From NCBI GenBank assembly GCA_012861695.1, contig JAAOOA010000439.1, forward strand, positions 124,001-188,000: DNA of 64,000 nucleotides, written 5' to 3'. Under the pieces are notes generated by a model. It was not told where the DNA came from, did not search any database, and saw only the letters and a list, made by a program, of their open reading frames with translations. The stretch is from Trematomus loennbergii. Its lineage: Eukaryota > Chordata > Actinopteri > Perciformes > Nototheniidae. Shown here in pieces: positions 25,001 through 38,900 of the stretch. The position numbers and the translations under genes are program-made. The number at the start of each line of letters is the position of its first letter. Position 1 is the first letter of the stretch.

Positions 25001-28000
25001 ACGCCCCGTAAAACTCTGAAATGTTTTGTAGAGCCGCCATTTTATTATCCTCGCATTAGCATTATTAGCCTTAGCATTCGCCCAGCGCACAAACGCAGAG
25101 AGACTAACTTATGGCAACACAAAATAAAACATGGGAGCGGTGGAGATGAGGAGGTGTCGGCGTTCTGGCGATTTACTCGGAAGGCTTCAGTAGAAGCTGC
25201 TGGGAGTCCCAGCAGCTTCTACTGAAGCCAGTCCCCAACTCCGGGGACTTCCGGCCGGGGACTCCGGGTGGCAGTATACGCCGTGAAGTGGTTTGCGGCC
25301 TGCCAGTAAACCCAAAGCAGAAGAAGACGAAGTGACGTCAGCGGCTCATTTTTGCGTAATCTTCCCTCAGGGAACTTATTCCGGTGTGAACGCCATCTGT
25401 ACTAAGTGCCCTGGGGTAATAAGTGCCGGGTAATAAGTGCCGGCACTGAGTACGGCAAAGTACTTGGTGTGAACGCGGCTAAAAAGGAAACCTCTTCTGC
25501 CTCATAAAGGCAGTATTTATTAAAGGGCTGTTGCACAAAATACAACCGTTTAAAGTTATTTTCCTCCTTCTGACTTACATGTAGTGTGTGAGAATGCTGT
25601 TTTTGAGATTTAACGACTTGGACATCTTAAAAAACATCAAATAGAGTCGAAGACCCCATGGGCTGAATAATTAACAATGACATACTGATTGCCGACATCT
25701 ATTAAATGTCAAGCCATTTACAACCCTATTATATAACCCTGGGGGCCTCGCCTGACACTGAGTCACATACACAGGAATATGCACAAATAAATCATATCCT
25801 GCCACAGGGGTACATGTCTATTTTTAGCATTAAAAAGCAATTTCCTTCATCATGGGAGTCTGTTTCTGCACAGGTTGAAATGCTAGTTAATATGTATTTG
25901 TTCTAGCTGTACCTGTATAATTAGCCATACCTATATATGGTGTATATATTAGGAATTGGAATACAGTCCTTGACTTTCATTAAGGACCCAGCACAAAGTA
26001 TTCAAGGGCTGACTTGATGGAGTGTATTGTGTCTTAATTCCATTGGCATTAGATCAATATGTTGTTTAAACGATGTCTAACTGAGTCACAGTTCAGTGAA
26101 GTAGCACAGCTTGAATAACTGAGACTCGAGAACAATATACCACTTTCGGCGGCAGGAGCTCCAACAAGCCGTTTAGGACAGAGAGTGAATACACATATAA
26201 ACAGAGATGCTGTATGAGAAACCAATGTGAGTTTGCAAAATTGCACAATATAAATCTATTCTAGTAGACCTCAACAATGGAATTATGATCAGTAGAAATG
26301 GCCATGACATGGGACCTTTAATAAAAGGTGCAGAGCTCACGTCTCTCTATTCCTATGCTCAACACGTACTTGTATTAACTCCTGATGGGCATTTCGGAAT
26401 CTGTGAATGCCACTGTCTATGTCGGTATGTTTTAACTGCATGTGTGTGAACGTGTGGGTCTGTGCTGTCACAACTCAACAGGGGTCCGGGTCAGCACACT
26501 AGTCAGTTACTACGAACCAAGAATACTAGAGAAACCATTGTTTATCAAGAGGTTGCACAATGGGGGACAGTATCGCTTAAAGGTCTCCTATCATGATATT
26601 TGTAGGCATATATTATAGGTCTCAGATATATAAAAATATATAAAAAACATGTCAATGAAGTGTTTTGCTCAAAACACTAAACAGATCACCCGTTCTGGCC
26701 ATGCCTGATACCCCTCTGTTTCAGCCCTGTTACTAAAGTGCTGATTATGGGTATAATAGCTTTATAAAACTAAAAACTAAAACGAGGGGGCGGAGCTCAT
26801 GCCTGCTCATGCAGGAGAATTCTACCCAGATACTCAGCTAAACGCTGCCGTGATGAAACGTCATATCATGTTCCAAACCACATCAAGGATTATTTCTGAA
26901 ACAGTATGGAGCTCAAACGCTTTTTCTCTTGCGGGTTTACCACAAGGTGAGTTCCTTTTTTTTATTTCCTGCTTTTTTACACATACTCTCTCCAGTACAG
27001 GTTAGCTCTGACTGTTAGCGATGCTTGCTAATGTAAACAAAGACCATATTACGTCCAAAACACGTCACGCATTGTTTCTGATAGCAACGTTTCTGATAGG
27101 GCCGTGGGTGTAAAGCCAGCCCACATTTAATTTATTACGTAATATCGGACGCAAATCTGGATCAGCTCCGTTGTTGTTGGAAAAGAGAGGGTTTTATTTT
27201 CTGACACTTTGAGTTTTCTGACACACCAGGAACACATATTTATGTATAAAAGACATTAAAAAGTGCATTTTGCACGATAGGTCCCCTTTAAATGTCTGCA
27301 GGTGAATTGAAGAACTGCAAATGTGTAACCCTGAAGAGAGCAGAGATAACTGCTTCAGTTCCCCTTCAGAAGGGGCAATTTAACTGTAAGTGGTGAAAAG
27401 ATAAATATAGCATACACTTCAACTGTTATTGATTTTTTTCTTTTGGTGGGCCTTGTTATGGGGCTCAAGTATGTTGAATTACTCCTCACTTTTTCAAACA
27501 AACCGGAGGCATGCCGACCACAATCTACTAAGTGAAACACTGACTATAGAGAAGTAATGTCCAATCCAACTCTATTATAGAGCACTTCAAAACCTCCAGA
27601 CCAAAGAGCTGTAAAGAGAACTACAAAATCACACAGCTCACAAAACAAAAACAAATAAAGATAAGAACACAAAATAAACAAGAATAAAAACTACAGATAT
27701 AGAGATGTACTACTCCGAAGTGTCTTTAATTTAAACACACTATATAGTTTGCCCCTGTCTCCAGTCTTTTTCTTGATTGAGATGTTCAGATATATAAGAA
27801 TACACACGAGTGATGGGAGAAACAAACAATCAGTGATGTTCTTTCATCAGAGGCACTAACAGCTCACCTCTTCTGGCTCCTGCTTAGGAGATGATCTCAC
27901 TGACCCTCTTGATGTGGGAGTCTAAAATACAAACAGAAGGACACAGAATAACTTAATGCTTTCAGTGGAAAAAACACTAATTACTTTCTGTGATGAAACC

Positions 28001-29902
28001 TCAGAGGACGCTAATGTCATTTACAAAAGACAGCAAGTAGACTCAGCCTTCATTCAGAAAAGAGCGCTCACATGGCCTGATCATACCAATTATTTTTGAG
28101 CTGAAGCCTTTTGAAAAAAAAGCTGATTCACTGATAAATAACAATGCCTGGAAGAGATGTATTAGTACTAAGCTTGAACCAGACTCTGGGACAGGTTATC
28201 CCACAGACGATAACCACATTTTGTATATTTGTTTATTGCAGGTAAACACGTGTATTTTAATCGTTTATTTGGCACATCAATGAACACTTAAAACAATTAA
28301 ATGTGTCAAGTGTAAATATGCCAGATTTAGCTTTGAGCTCATTTCCATCCCTCACATAAAACATTTAAGAAAATGACATTTTACAAACATAGCAAAAACA
28401 AATACATGATATGCAAAAAGTGCAAAAGAGCAAGAGCAGCACACACAAGTATTTACCACATGGCAGTACAATGTAGCAGCTACGACATATAAAGTGCAAG
28501 AGATGATACAAGAGCTACCTAAAGTGCAAGAGGAGATACCCCTGTGTTAAAGTGCATTTAGCGGTGATTACACGTCTGTTTGTTTCTCAACCATTCTTTG
28601 AGTTGACCTTTAAAACTATTGAGAGTGGGACAATCCCGTATCTCAATCGCTTTTGTGCAGAGGAGATTATCAACAGAGTTGACATTACATTGGTGACATA
28701 TGGTGACATTAATTTACATGCAGTACAGGATTTATTATATGATAGTGTGGATATGTTACATGCAGAAACGGTTTTACTATATGATAGTGTGTACCTTTTT
28801 AATTAAATAGAGATAGATATGCTCTACAAAGTGTGTTGATGTTGTGCGACGTTTATTAAGTTGAGGTTAATGGAATTGCAGGCTTACTATTAAGAATTTC
28901 CACTACGAATAGGGTTCCAGTTTCTAGTTAGGTCAACCATTTTCTATGTGTGCTATTTTGAACGCAGTATCATTTAAGTCACACTCAACATCTCGCTTTT
29001 CTGTTTTTTTACCCGTTTTGCTCAGTATATAAAACATTTTTTGACATTTAATATATGTGTGTGTCTAGTTTACTCAATTATCAGAGGAATATATACATAA
29101 TCAAAGAAAATGTAAGACTATTTTAAGACTATGAATACAGTTTTGTAAAAAGAACTCGTTCCAATTTCCATACCATTACAGGGCCAAAGCATTGTAGACA
29201 TAAACGCCCACTACCGGCACATAACATTTCATGATGAACAGATAATTAGAGCTCTCCTTCAAACACGCTTCAAGAAACATAATTGCCCTATTTTGAATGA
29301 TAATTTGACCGATGTGCAAACAACCTTCTATTGTCACACAATGATCATTTATTCAGACTGGAATCTGCCACGCTGTCACTATGAAACTTGTTTTTAATGA
29401 CACTGTCACCTCCGATCAGTCTTATATTATGTGAGGATTTAAAACACCGTCAGGTCCTGTAGTTTACAACGTCTGGGTTATTTAGTATTTTACTTTCTAC
29501 CCATTTGTAGACGGACTTTATAGACATTTTCCACATTTACAATTAGGATGTTTAATTTTCCTTAACACTAGAACCGCCAATCGGGTCAATTTGACCCAGA
29601 GCTGTTTTTATTGTGTGTAACTTTTTTTCAATAAAATATTAAAGTCTTCCAGTCCGTGACTTTTCCTGAAAGTGTGTTATGTAGCACCCTATGTTGTTAA
29701 AAATGGTCAATATGAAGTCAGATTGAAGAAATCGCCCAAAAAATTGCCATTTATACCTATTTCCGCCCAGCAGGTCATATTGACCCCACCCCTTTTCATA
29801 TAAACATGACGTGTTGCGATAGCAACGCCTTTTGTCTACTGCCATTCCTTATAGATTGAGAGATAGAGAGAGATAGATGGATAGATATATTGATTGATAG
29901 TT

Positions 29903-29940
<38 letters not shown>

Positions 29941-32900
29941 TCTGTAGTGAAGGAGTGCGCTCCCGCTCACGGGAGACTGCTCGTGCTGCGCTCCGCAGCA
30001 AACAGCTGTGGGGCGAGTTGAAAGTACGTTATGCTGGCCGCGGTGTCTAAATAATGCTTCCGGCCCAGCGGGCCATTTATAATGTCGAGCCCTGAGAGTC
30101 CACAGATTCTATTGGTATACGTTTCATCCCTGTGCGATCAAAACTCACTGATCAATAAAAGAACATTTTATCTTGAAAATCAATGCATTCTAATAGCGGG
30201 TCAATTTGACCCAGGTGGCGGTTTTAGGTATAAAAAATCTCTGGCGGTTCTAGTGTTAAAGGCCCTCAACTAGTATCTTGTCATTATTTTGTTACAATTT
30301 GATATGTAAAATGTCAGAAAATAGCTTCAGATGTCCATCAGAACTTCACAGAGCAAACATTGATATCATTAAATTATAACAAGTCCTAAACACAAATATA
30401 TTTGCAGAAAATAAACAAAGAAAACAGCAAATCCTCAGAATTAAGAATCTTCAACTAAAAGATTTGATAGATTTGCAAAGACTTACCTCTTTTCTGCATC
30501 AGACACCATGGTTACAAAGTTGTCAGGGAAGACCCCTCTCTGCCCCCGATCTCCCCTCGCCACCATCCTGGCTCTCCTGTGTCCTGTTAGACAATGAATT
30601 AAGAAAACACTTCATAACGACAAAACTTAAGGCAGGGCTCGACATCATAAATGGCCCGCTGGCCCAGGCACTATTTAGACACCCCGGCCAGCATAACGTA
30701 CTTTCCACTTGCCCGCTCGGGCCACTAAAAACAGTAAGACATACATTCACATTGTTCTGTGGTATTGGTATTTTAAGCAATTTAAGCAATTTTGTTAGAT
30801 TGTTTCGTTTATTAACGCTACAACATCGCGCTCTACTCCACAGCTCCCGTGCGCGTGCAGTGCGAGTAAGCTCCGGTGCTCCTTCACTACAGACTTTCGT
30901 GCCACCTAACCATTCGGCAAAATGTTTTAAAACCACCGGTAACCGGCCAAGCGCCGGGCAAAAATCAGTCCTTAAATAAAAGAAAGTCACCGGAGGAGTT
31001 AAAGGAGAGTGACAGGGAGTATGAGAAGACGAGGGAGAGAAAGTTTCAGCCACACTGGCTTGATCGTTGGAGTTGGCTGGAATATGATGCCAATATAAAC
31101 TAGGTCTTTTGTCGGCTCTGTACATCAATGCCGACCTATTCTGACAAGTAAGTGAAGAGTAGAAAATATAAAAGGTATATTCGCTATAGGGAAATGTCCC
31201 AGCAGTTAAGGATAATGAAGGCTGTAATCTAGGCTATTACATTTCTAACTCCTGATGATGACAGAAGGCAGAAAGCGCATTATAAAAACAATAATACACA
31301 TAGCAGAAAATGTCACCCTCCTTTTTATTTATTTTTAACAATGACCACAATATAATTATTTTAATAAACCAAATATGAACAATTGCTTTATAGAATGTAT
31401 AGTAGGCCTAGCTAGTTATAGTGGCTATTTACATATGATATTTAAGCAGCAGATTTTTTTGGTTGTTTAGGGACTCTCCACTCTTCAAGGGCCAGGTAGC
31501 AGAACGCTCCACAGGGGTTTGACCCACATGAAAAAAACACCTCACACCAGGTGTAATCGAAAGCAATCGAAACACCCGCTGTGTTAGCTGGGATTCATGT
31601 TAATGGTGAAATGGATGCAGGTTTCCAGGATAAAATGGAGAATATGTTTCATACAGCGTACTATGTTGTCAAGAAAGAAAAGCCATTAACTGACTTTCCG
31701 GACCTGGTGCAGCTCAACAGTAGGACTGGCTCCAACATGACCAAGTGTTACTTGTCAGACAAGGCATGTTTAAGGTGAGAATCACAAATACATTAATACA
31801 TTCCGAATTTACTATTTAATTAACTTTTTACAATTCCTTCATTATGAATGAAATTCCCTTTTTTTTACCTACAGATTCACAATTGATATCTACAATGTGG
31901 AGAGGGAGCAACTGCTTTCTGACCTAAAGAATGCAGGCTATATCAGTGTGATGATTGACGGGGCAACTGATACTGGGAACCTTGACAACGAGATTGTCTA
32001 TGTCAAGTTCTTCAATAAGGAGAGAGGAGTGGTTCAGTCCTTCCTTGGCATTGAGGATGTCAAACACGCACATGCAGATGGTGTACTTTCTGCAGTACAG
32101 ACAGTGTTTGAACAAGCAGGTCTGGATAACTGGAAGGAAAAGGTGGTTTTCCTATGCGCTGATGGTGCTGTCAATTTGGGGAAGAGGAATGGTGTGGCTG
32201 CAAAGCTGAAGGAAGAGATTGGACACCTGCTTGCTATACACTGTGTGGCACACAGGCTGAAATGAGGTGTGGTGGATTCAATAAAAGAGAATCAGAGGCT
32301 GAAGCAGCTGCAGGAGGTGCTGCAATATTTGCATCAGCAATACCACTACTCTCCAAAGGCACTGAGCCCCCTTTCACACAAACGCGTTTTCAGGGCCGGC
32401 TCGGAGCTAGAGCCTGAAAAGTACCGTTTTTTCCTCTTCACACCGCAGCGGCGCCGCCTCTTAGCTCCGGAACCGGTTCGTTTCCAGCTCCAAAAAATTC
32501 GGTCTAGAAGCAAGATTCCGGAGCTAAGAGGCGGCGCCGCTTACGTCTCTCTTACGTCGAGGCGGGGGCAGGGGCGGGATCAACCTCCTGAACAACAACA
32601 AAATGCCCTCGTTTTATCCAGTTTGTACACAACGATAGCATAGCATAACCAAAGCGAACAGCGCTTCAATACAATCGGCCATTGTTGTTGTTGTCGATGC
32701 GAGGGATTTCCGCGCGGTTTGGCTTTTATGAAGCAGGCACGTAAACGGTTACGTCATGACGCAAACGATGAGGCAATGACGCAGTACCACCCCGGCTCTG
32801 TGTGGTGTGAACAAAGCGGGAGCAGAAAAGGGAAACCGGAGCTGAACCAGAAAAGCTCTAGCACAGAGCTAGAACGGGAAAAGCGCTGGTGTGAAAGCCG

Positions 32901-35900
32901 CATGAGGGAGCTGAGGATGCTGGCAGATGCAATGGAGAAGGTCCTCAAGCCTACAAACCTGAAGGGGGCCAGGTGGTTGCCCTACATCCACAAGGCAACA
33001 CAGATCCTGTGTAATAGCTATGCAATCTTTGTGGCCCACTTTGAGGACCAGGTCAGCCCAGAGAGGACACCCCGACCTTCACCTGCAGTGATGGGAAGGG
33101 CAAAGAACATCCTCCACTACCTCAAAAGCCACACCAATGTCCAGTTCATGCACTTCTGCTGGATACACTGGACTTTCTCAAGGCACTGAGCCTCCAGTTT
33201 CAGCAGGATAATCTGATGCCAGGGGAGGCAGTGCAGTACATTGAGGCCTGCCTCATTGGCCTTACAGAGCTGTGTCTGGAGCCCGGAGAGCAGCAAAGGA
33301 AGATGTTGGCTGATGCAATGAATGGCACCTATAGAGGGGTAGAGCTAAAAAAAACACCACCACAGACTAGGGTTGCAAAATTCCGGGAATTTTCAAAGAT
33401 GGAAACTTTCCATGGGAATAAACGGGAAAACGGGAATAAACTTTTCTAAATTGAAGGTTGGCTCTTCATAGGGAACTTAAATATAGTTGGGGAAAGTATA
33501 TTTTAGCATAATCTTGACTAAAACAAACAGATGCCATTCAAGTACACTTGAATATCCATGCCAGAGCACACTGCTTACTGCATGGCTATTGAGACCACAC
33601 CCCTACAGGCACTGTGCATTCTCCATCACATGCACAGATGAGTAATATTTAACTCAACATTCCTGTTTTCGTTCTTCAATGAAACAAATAATTGTTCAAT
33701 AAAATAATTAAAACGTGTTCTGTTCTACTACTAAAAAAATATATATTAAAATTAAAAAAGATCTGTTGAAATGTCATGTTTTTTGTTTAATTTTGCATCG
33801 AATATTTCCAAAATTCCCCAGCTTAACTTCCCATGGAAACTTTCCGGAAACTTTCCGCCCCTTTGCAACCCTACCACAGACACACTGGCTACAGACAGGA
33901 AGAAAATGACAGACATGCTTGCCAAACATATTGAGAGCCGTCTGGGAGACCTGCTGTCTACCGAGAGCATTGTGCAAAAATGCTCAGCTCTTGATCATAA
34001 TATGTGGCCAAAACTGGACAACTCAGATGAGTCCAAAGAAGCCTTTGTCCTCCATGGACGAGCAAATATTGAGTCCCTGTGCCACCATTACCAGAGCATC
34101 CTGGTGCGTGAGGGGACCACAGTCACTGAGGTGTTGGGAGAGTACAGGCTCTATCAAATCTGGGCAAGAATGCGGAATGGGGCCCCTCGGAGACACTCTC
34201 CTAGAAATACTCCAGAGAGGTGATCTACAGACCAAGTTTAAGAACCCAGCATCTTTTCCCAGATCTACCTAACAATGGCCGTCAGTACCGCAGCATGTGA
34301 GAGAGGCTTCTCATGCGTGAAGAGTGACTGGAGGTCCTCACTGTCGACCCAAAATGATACCTTTGACGCTAAGAGAGCTGTTTTGCAGTGGTGGCAGTCG
34401 GGGTCAAGAGCCAGAGGTCCAGGATCTACAGCCTGGTCATCAGGAGGACGGCAAAATCAACCGACCGAGGAGGAAAATGAGGAAGAACTGACGATTGAAA
34501 TGTTGTAGTATAGTAGTAATGTAGTTTGTAAATAAATTACTATTGCAACAAATGTGTTCATTTTCTTCATTATTAGAGTCGATTTTTTTTTAGACCAATT
34601 CTCTTGGGCCAGTGTTGGTTACAATGGTGGGGCCAGTGACAATGAAAATCTAATTTTCCCTTAATGTCTACCCTTACTTAAGGTATTGATTTGTGATCTT
34701 TGCTCTGTCTTGGCTCCACAGCAAAGTAGAAAATCAGCACTTCTCATCAGTGTCCACTAGATGGTGCTACATATCTTTACTCTGTGGTCTTTAAAGGGAA
34801 CTGAAGGAGTCATGGAGACGACCCCTGAGTCAGAGACAACATAACTGTCAACATGTCAGAGGCAGCTGAGTTTGAGTCCGAGTGTGTGTGCCTTTCTGTG
34901 TGTGTGTCTGTTAGTGTCCATTCTCTCACCTAATGGAGAAGACTAAATGGGGCTTTATCAAGACAGAGGTGTGTCAGAATTCTCTGTAATTTAATAAGCC
35001 ATCAAAATGCCAGGGACTGCAGATGAAAATGTACCTTTGTGGCTAAATCTGACTTAAGTTCTCCAGGTCCATTGTCCCTTCTCAAATAGATACATAGATA
35101 CCAATGCCTCAATACAATGTGAGCAAAGACATGCAACGTGATTGATGAGTTGCAGTACTGGTTTCACTACTTCAAAATGTGTTTTTGCTCATTAAATAAC
35201 AAAGATCATTATGATCAGTGTGTTAATCTCCTGTTAATATATTTTATTTCATCCAACCTGTGACTTCTAATACAGAATTGAACCACTAGATATGCTGGGA
35301 AGATTTGAGTACTATCAGGAAATGTCATAACTTAAAACCCATGTTTATAAATCAAGCTGATTTGCAGGATGATTTTTGAGAATAAACTTGAAAACAGTTC
35401 TGCAGTTATGAGTAAGCCTGCATGAGCACATCAAACAGCCAAGCATGTGAGTTTAGATAATATAGGTGACTTTAGTGAACCCAGTTGTTTCCATCATTTA
35501 ATTTCACAACTTGAATGTATGAGACAGTGGAGCCTTACCTTGCTCAGGATGTGGAGGGTCTCGCCCTCCTTTATGGTCAGCTCATCCTCATTTGTACCCT
35601 CGAAAGCAAACGTGACTTTACAGTACTCTTTCGCTGAGGAAACAGAGAATGGGGTCTTAAGGATTCATAGGCAAAAACACAAGACAAAACAAATATACTA
35701 CAGTTTCACACATTGATTTACTGTTCATGTCAAAAAAGGGAAACGTCTGATGTAATATCTCAACTACCAAACACACAAACAACACAAGTTCTCTTACTTT
35801 ACGTTTATTATTTTTGAGAAAAATAAATGTTGTCTGTCTACTTATACATTTGAAGTATTTTTCAGTGCTTTACCTTTGGATTTGTTGTCGTCTGCTCTCT

Positions 35901-38900
35901 GCGAGTCTGTCATGTTGGGATGGGCGGGCTTTGCAGTGGATGGTAATGATGGGATTGGCTAAAATGAAGCAAACCATACAGATGGAGATGATTTATCGCA
36001 CATGAGTGGACATGTTTAATGTGTAGGACTACTGTCATAAAGACAGAGTGAGTCTGAACCCAATGAGTGGAGTTATCTGATCACGAGTGATGCTTTCATT
36101 CTCGGGTTAGCAGTTAAGAATTGTTGATTTTATGGTAAGAGAATCATTATTAAAAGTAAACAGTACATGTTTTCATGCTCACTTATATTCCACAAATTCA
36201 AAATAGTTAAACAGGATATCTTTCCTTGAAATATTTCAAATGTATTCAGAATGTAGCATTTTCCAATGAAGACGTTTGATGTGTAGATATTATTTGGGTT
36301 TTAGCAGCATTCCTTGGACATGTATGCAGAACATTAGGAATTTGCTTCTCAATTTTTTTTTTTTAAATCGCAGTTTGCGGTGCACAGCCTCTAGCCTTAT
36401 CACACTCAGCTAACCAACAGCATCCAACGCTAGGGTATGGATGTTATGCACAACAAATATCCCTCATGTCTTCAAGTATAATAATGCCTATGAAAACCTT
36501 GGATATGTGAAAACATTTCAACATGAGCTTTCTAAAGAGGGTCACTGTTTTTTAGCAAGGTCAAACAAGCCCTCTGTAGGCGGAATCCCATTTGAATGCA
36601 AAACGCATCAAAATAGAGTATTAGTGGAATATTAATTTGAATGGTGTAGTAGGAATATTGTCATTTTTAAACTCCTGAACAACAAAAAAAGCCCGCGTTT
36701 TATCCAGTTGGTACACAACGATGGAGAAACTTAACGAGCAGCAGTGGTCCACTGAAGAGACCAGCTACCTACTGGGAATGGTCTTCCGAAGAGGTACAGA
36801 GGAAGCTGGAGCACAATCGGCCATTGTTGTTGTTGTCGGTGTGAGCTGTGAGGGGTTTCCGCGCGGCTTTATGAAGCAGGCACGCAACGGTTACGTCATG
36901 ACGCAGCACCAGTCGGACTCTGGGCGGTGTGAAAAGAGCCGGAGCTAAACCGAAGAACCGGTTCTGAACCTAAAAAGCTCTAGCACGGAGCTTGAACCGG
37001 AGTTGCGTTGGTGTGAAAGCCGCAGTGTACTTGATACTAGCGCAGGCAGAGGGGGTTTCTGAGGCTGTGAGGAGTGTGAGAGAATGACATGTGGGGGGAT
37101 GTGAGGAGTGGAAAGTGAGGAAGCCATGTTAGTTTTGAAAAAGAGTGAGGGCTGTTGTGAGGAGAGAGAAGGAGAAGTGGAGAGAGTTTCAGATCGGAGT
37201 GAGCTCATGTTATCACCTGCAAGTTTATATTTACAAGCCAATGATCGGATTGTCCTTCCTTGTTTATTTTCAATTGCAAAGGAGTAAACCAATTATAAAA
37301 AATAAATCCTGCTTCCTCAATGGTCAATGGTTATAAGTGGTATTTCCTGTTTGAATGTGATGACGAGTGCATGTGCTGATGACATTAAAACAAGTGTATT
37401 CACAACAAACAGACACTTCACGTCAATCTGGGTCTGCTCCTTTAGAGTGGGCATTAAACAACCGATCTCTAGAAAAGGCAAATTAGTCAGAAGAACACAG
37501 GCTGTGGCTCAAGGGGGAAATGGACATCAACCAATCGGAGGGTCGGGGGTTTGATCCCCAGCCCCTGCAGTCTACATATCCAAATGTGCTTGGGCAGAAC
37601 ACTGAGCCCCAAATTTCTCGCGTATGCATGGCATAGATCTAAACGTAAAACAGCATAGAAATACACTACATAGATAAAACATATCTCGTATAGATTTATG
37701 AGATGTTACTGAGCCTGGCGGCTGTTTATATAGTCTGCCTCAGATAACTGTCAGGAGCTCAACATTTTTGCATATATTTTATTTACTGAGACTATTCATG
37801 TAAATGTTGGGCTCCAGTTCATCTGATTTGCATACATTGCTGCATCTGATGCCAATCTTTTTATCTTGCAAGAGAAAAGTTAAGAGGAAACAGTCAGATG
37901 TTATCAGCTGAACTACAAGATCACCGACTGAATGAAAATGAAAAATGTAATATATGAATGTCTCTGACTAGATCATTGCTGGTAATAACAGGTAAAGGAT
38001 GATAAAGGGCCTACTTAAAAAGGGCTTGAATTGGCTGCTAAATCACACTGCAATAGACCTGCTGTGAGTCATCGAAAACACACATTCAGGTAGAAAGCTA
38101 GTCGGGAGAACATCGCAGCGCTCACCAGAAATGTACTGTAAAGTAACTTTATGATGTATGTATTGAATGCTGAAATATTCTTTACTCTGTATTCTCTTGT
38201 TAAAACTAGTTGGTGTAAAGTGATGCTGGAAAAAAATAGTTTCTCAGACATGATCCGTGTGAAGAGATGGGCGTCATAGAGAAGGGAATAAGTGATATCT
38301 CTCAAATATGAGGCCAATTTTCTCTCCTGGAATATTACAAAGTGTTGCGATTGATGAAACTCATTTCAAAACGGAGAGGAATAGTTGTAATGAATGAAAA
38401 AAGAGAGCTATAGAAAGCTGGAGTGGATGTAAATGACAGACGTCTGTATGGAAAGCAACCAAAACGCTCGCAAACTTCAACACTGGAAAGGTGTGAAGGA
38501 ACGGGGATTCAGAAGATTAACAATAGCAAGCAGTTCTTATGGTGTACACTGGCCCCTTAAGAGGGGTCACTATATCTCTGACTCACTCAATGTTTTGACT
38601 GGGCTGTAGTCTCACTCTGAGTCACACACAACAGTGCTCCAGAGTTCACCCCTGAGACTTCTTTTCTGAACCCTTAAAATACATAATGTATGTGCCAAAA
38701 CATGGACTTAGCGAAGTCCTTATAAATGACAAATGTCCACATAGTGTCTTTTTATGTGTCTGTGACTACGTTCACTTCTTCCAAGACAGACTAGCATCGC
38801 AACCTTGCCGTTTAGTATCTGTTTGTGCTACTATATATTTGTCTGACATTGTTTTTTTACTGTCCATCCAGAACATGCTCTCAAACTTGTGTATGGGGGA

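Larger units (their letters stand above)
30633..34675 (+). mobile_element. full-length ZNF862-like hAT transposon, decayed, with two nested insertions
   Basis: CAGGGCTCGACATCATAA at the left and TTAATGTCTACCCTT at the right are related inverted ends. An exact 8-bp duplication ACTTAAGG flanks the 4.04-kb unit (30625-30632 and 34676-34683). Plus-strand coding follows the order of ZNF862-like hAT proteins. An N-terminal exon (30960-31137) gives [18 protein letters not shown] second exon lies near 31578-31773. The RNase H-like core at 31875-32268 has [20 protein letters not shown] and HCVAHRL. The C-terminal dimerisation part at 34275-34508 gives [15 protein letters not shown]. Stops and frame changes (TGA at 32263, for example) make it non-functional. 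Confidence 0.93.

Noticed and set aside
27868..27907. Alternative acceptor inside exon 10 that would keep frame with a one-base repair of exon 9
   Set aside because: The AG has no pyrimidine tract of its own, while the upstream TATTTTAG is good and exon 10 is then phase 0 at both ends. I keep it only as a possibility.
30464..31128. Long overlapping frames of 171 codons (+) and 201 codons (-)
   Set aside because: They cross the boundary between exon 9 and the hAT end, have no known domain, and shadow the real exon and transposon sequences.
37495..37616. Functional tRNA gene
   Set aside because: Box A and box B are present but the acceptor and anticodon stems do not fold, and the tail is that of a SINE.
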